The position numbers and the translations under genes are program-made. Under the pieces are notes generated by a model that saw only the letters and a program-made list of their open reading frames with translations, was not told where the DNA came from and searched no databases. From Deltaproteobacteria bacterium (GTDB taxonomy: Bacteria > Desulfobacterota > GWC2-55-46 > DRQE01): DNA of 6,538 bases. The stretch lies in NCBI GenBank assembly GCA_016219165.1, contig JACRCB010000163.1, positions 1-6,538 on the forward strand, read 5' to 3'. Shown here piece by piece: positions 5,218 to 6,538 of this stretch (position 1 is the stretch's first letter; every line of letters starts with the position of its first letter).

Positions 5218-5544
5218 ATGAATGCCGGAAAACGTGTCAGCGGTATGTCCGATATAAAGACCCGACCCACCCTTCGGGTGGGTTCCCCGAAGGCAAAAAT
5301 CCGCTCCATGCCGGGTGGGGCATCAAAGGAGCGCTGCCGCGACCTTTACATTATGTCACAGGAAAGGGGCAGGCTTGTACGGGAGATGGCGGCCCTTGCG
5401 AGGAGGAAAAGAAATCTCGAATCCGAACTCAAGGATATTGAAAAAGAGATGCACAGTGCCGGACGCAGGGTCTTCGAGAGAAAGAAGGGCGCCGGAAAGA
5501 GTAAAGAAGGGGAAGCCTTCAGAATCGTGGCCATTGAATATTAA
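5218..5544 (+). CDS. Small basic coiled-coil protein of unknown function
   Basis: 108 residues, rich in Arg, Lys and Glu. Residues about 44-90 form a likely coiled coil with heptad-like spacing (RLVREMAALARRKRNLESEL and onward); no membrane or enzymatic motif is seen. ATG 5218 is chosen behind a strong AGGAGAGGAGG purine run; GTG 5215 is an alternative one codon earlier. Residues about 16-36 are encoded by hairpin repeats (5265-5323), so the native N-terminus may have been interrupted by an insertion that kept the frame. The gene ends in TAA immediately followed by the ATG of gvpF/L. Its place suggests a gas vesicle accessory or adaptor, but I recognise no family. Confidence 0.72.
   Translation: MNAGKRVSGMSDIKTRPTLRVGSPKAKIRSMPGGASKERCRDLYIMSQERGRLVREMAALARRKRNLESELKDIEKEMHSAGRRVFERKKGAGKSKEGEAFRIVAIEY
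5265..5323. repeat. Overlapping hairpins inside the small coiled-coil gene
   Basis: ACCCACCC (5265-5272) pairs with GGGTGGGT (5276-5283); alternatively CCTTCGGG (5271-5278) pairs with CCCGAAGG (5286-5293), so two stems compete. A third stem ATGCC (5308-5312) with GGCAT (5319-5323) follows. The block differs in sequence from units A and B but is similarly palindromic and in frame within a coding region. Confidence 0.6.
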
Positions 5545-6342
5545 ATGGCGCCGCGGCCGGGAGATTGTAGAGTGGAAAGAAAGACGGAGACGGCGGAAGG
5601 TTGTTATCTTTACTGCATAATGGGAAGCGGCGAGGCACGGAGCTGCGACACGGCCGGTATCGGCGGCAGGGGCGACGTGGTCTCTATTATAAATTATGAA
5701 GACCTCTCCTGTGCAACAAGCCCCTCCCCCCTCGGCGAATATGCCGTTACCAGGGAAAATCTCATGGCCCACCAGAAGGTGGTAGAGGAGGCGATGAAGG
5801 ACCACACGGTTCTTCCCGTAAGGTTTTCCACTATCGCCAAAAGCCCTGACGACATCAGGGGCGTGTTGAGGAAAAGGTATGCGGAGTTTAAGAGCCTGTA
5901 TGAAAAGATGGAAGGCAAGGTGGAGCTGGGACTCAAGGCGTTGTGGAAGGATATGGGACGTGTATTCAAGGATATTGCGGAGGAAGACATGCTGGTTAAA
6001 CGGCTGAAGGATAGAACGGCCGGAGCGTTGCCGGGTAAGGGTTTCGACGCCGGGGTGGAACTCGGCAGGGCGGTCAAGGCCGCATTGGAGAGGAAAAAAG
6101 AGGAGACGGCCGGGAAGATAATTTCAGCGTTCCGCGACATATCCGTGGATTTCCGCACAAACAAGACACACGGCGACAATATGGCGTTGAATGCGGCGTT
6201 TTTGGTGAACGAGAGCGATATGGTGGAGTTTGACAGGCGGGTCAAGGAACTCGATAGCAGGGGCGGCGGCGATATTTCGTTGAGGTATGTGGGTCCGGTG
6301 CCGCCTTTTAACTTCGTCAACATAGTCATTGAGTGGAATTAG
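5545..6342 (+). CDS. gvpF: Gas vesicle protein GvpF/GvpL family
   Basis: A 265-residue member of the GvpF/GvpL family, accessory proteins that contact GvpA and are needed early in vesicle formation. Family landmarks in order are YLYCIM (21-26; usually YLYGI), NLMAHQKVVEEAM (72-84), HTVLPVRFSTIA (87-98), KVELGLKALW (125-134), a charged helical region (about 135-200), LNAAFLV (215-221) and RYVGPVPPFNFV (247-258; usually GPWPPYxFV). The length is typical. ATG 5545 directly follows the previous stop and has no ribosome site, implying coupled reinitiation; GTG 5572, nine codons later, has GGGAG eight bases upstream and may be the true start. F and L types cannot be separated by eye, so the symbol is provisional. 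Confidence 0.9.
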   Translation: MAPRPGDCRVERKTETAEGCYLYCIMGSGEARSCDTAGIGGRGDVVSIINYEDLSCATSPSPLGEYAVTRENLMAHQKVVEEAMKDHTVLPVRFSTIAKSPDDIRGVLRKRYAEFKSLYEKMEGKVELGLKALWKDMGRVFKDIAEEDMLVKRLKDRTAGALPGKGFDAGVELGRAVKAALERKKEETAGKIISAFRDISVDFRTNKTHGDNMALNAAFLVNESDMVEFDRRVKELDSRGGGDISLRYVGPVPPFNFVNIVIEWN

Positions 6343-6358
6343 CCTGAATACACTTGTT

Positions 6359-6383
6359 CCTGAACTTGTTTCAGGGTGTTCAG
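6359..6383. repeat. Palindromic repeat between gvpF/L and the next gene
   Basis: CCTGAA (6359-6364) pairs with TTCAGG (6370-6375) around CTTGT; alternatively CTGAAC (6360-6365) pairs with GTTCAG (6378-6383). CAGCAGGGA follows. It is a dispersed-repeat type of palindrome in the 99-base gap and has no T-run, so it is unlikely to be a strong terminator. Confidence 0.5.
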
Positions 6384-6441
6384 CAGGGAAGGGCTTTTCA
6401 ACAACCCGTTAGATTCTATTTTCTAAATTCAAGGAGGTTAC

Positions 6442-6538
6442 ATGGCCAAGAAAGAGAAGAAAGAGAAAAAAGAAGAGGCGTCTTTTGATTTTGGCACCAT
6501 GGGCGTTTCTCTCGGCGGTTTTTTTAAAGGGCTTGAAA
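6442..6538 (+). CDS. Lysine-rich N-terminus of a possible GvpH/Hsp20-like protein (3' truncated by window)
   Basis: Only the first 32 codons are present. ATG 6442 follows AAGGAGGT (6431-6438), a strong ribosome site with short spacing. The product starts with a run of Lys/Glu (MAKKEKKEKKEE), then SFDFGTMGVSLGGFFKGLE. A charged start followed by a Gly/Phe-rich G-G-x-F-K-G-L segment is, from memory, typical of Hsp20-related GvpH-type proteins in bacterial gas vesicle clusters, which are thought to act as chaperones in assembly. The diagnostic alpha-crystallin domain would lie beyond the window, so the assignment is tentative. Confidence 0.55.
   Translation, partial: MAKKEKKEKKEEASFDFGTMGVSLGGFFKGLE

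Noticed and set aside
5694..6329. 211-codon antisense frame opposite gvpF/L
   Set aside because: Its composition (Ser, Leu, Pro rich) is that of the reverse complement of a coding region, and gvpF/L on the other strand is clearly the real gene. The same holds for antisense frames at 1982-2482 and 3883-4416.

Overview
The window holds the end of a secD-secF pair followed by the first part of a bacterial gas vesicle (gvp) gene cluster, all on the + strand. The anchors are a full-length, highly conserved GvpA, a GvpN AAA+ ATPase and a GvpF/GvpL-family protein, all recognised from family motifs. The organism is a bacterium: it has strong Shine-Dalgarno sites, a SecD/SecF pair and a cyanobacterial-like GvpA. 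Frequent AGG and ATA codons and many GC-rich palindromic intergenic repeats remind me of Desulfobacterota/Nitrospirota-type anaerobes. That placement is inference only.

Layout. 1-195 is the C-terminal end of SecD and 207-1112 is SecF. 1113-1558 has no gene. It begins with a composite palindromic repeat, then has a possible sigma70 promoter (1305-1332), a leader hairpin and an exceptionally strong Shine-Dalgarno before gvpA (1559-1774). After a hairpin spacer come two small helical proteins (1899-2519 and 2546-2950) that look like diverged paralogues of each other. Next is a 121-residue protein made almost only of six CxxCxGxG zinc-finger motifs (2947-3312), then gvpN (3446-4459) and a membrane-anchored lytic transglycosylase (4506-5117). 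The last genes are a small basic coiled-coil protein (5218-5544), gvpF/L (5545-6342) and the start of a lysine-rich protein resembling the N-terminus of GvpH/Hsp20-like gas vesicle proteins (from 6442, cut by the window edge).

How they may work together. GvpA forms the vesicle wall. GvpN (ATPase) and GvpF/L (GvpA-binding accessory) act in nucleation and growth. The helical pair could be wall-associated or scaffold proteins, and one carries a segment that reads like a GvpC repeat. The zinc-finger protein could be a chaperone- or adaptor-like factor related to the DnaJ cysteine-rich domain. The transglycosylase could make local changes in peptidoglycan. Roles for these unrecognised genes are inference from context. 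No gvpK, gvpJ or gvpG is present, so the cluster presumably continues to the right.

The most unusual feature is a family of palindromic repeats scattered through the cluster. Copies lie between genes, and related or similar elements also lie in frame inside three coding regions: the transglycosylase, the small coiled-coil gene and the tail of the second helical gene. This recalls palindromic elements that insert into protein genes, as described in Rickettsia.
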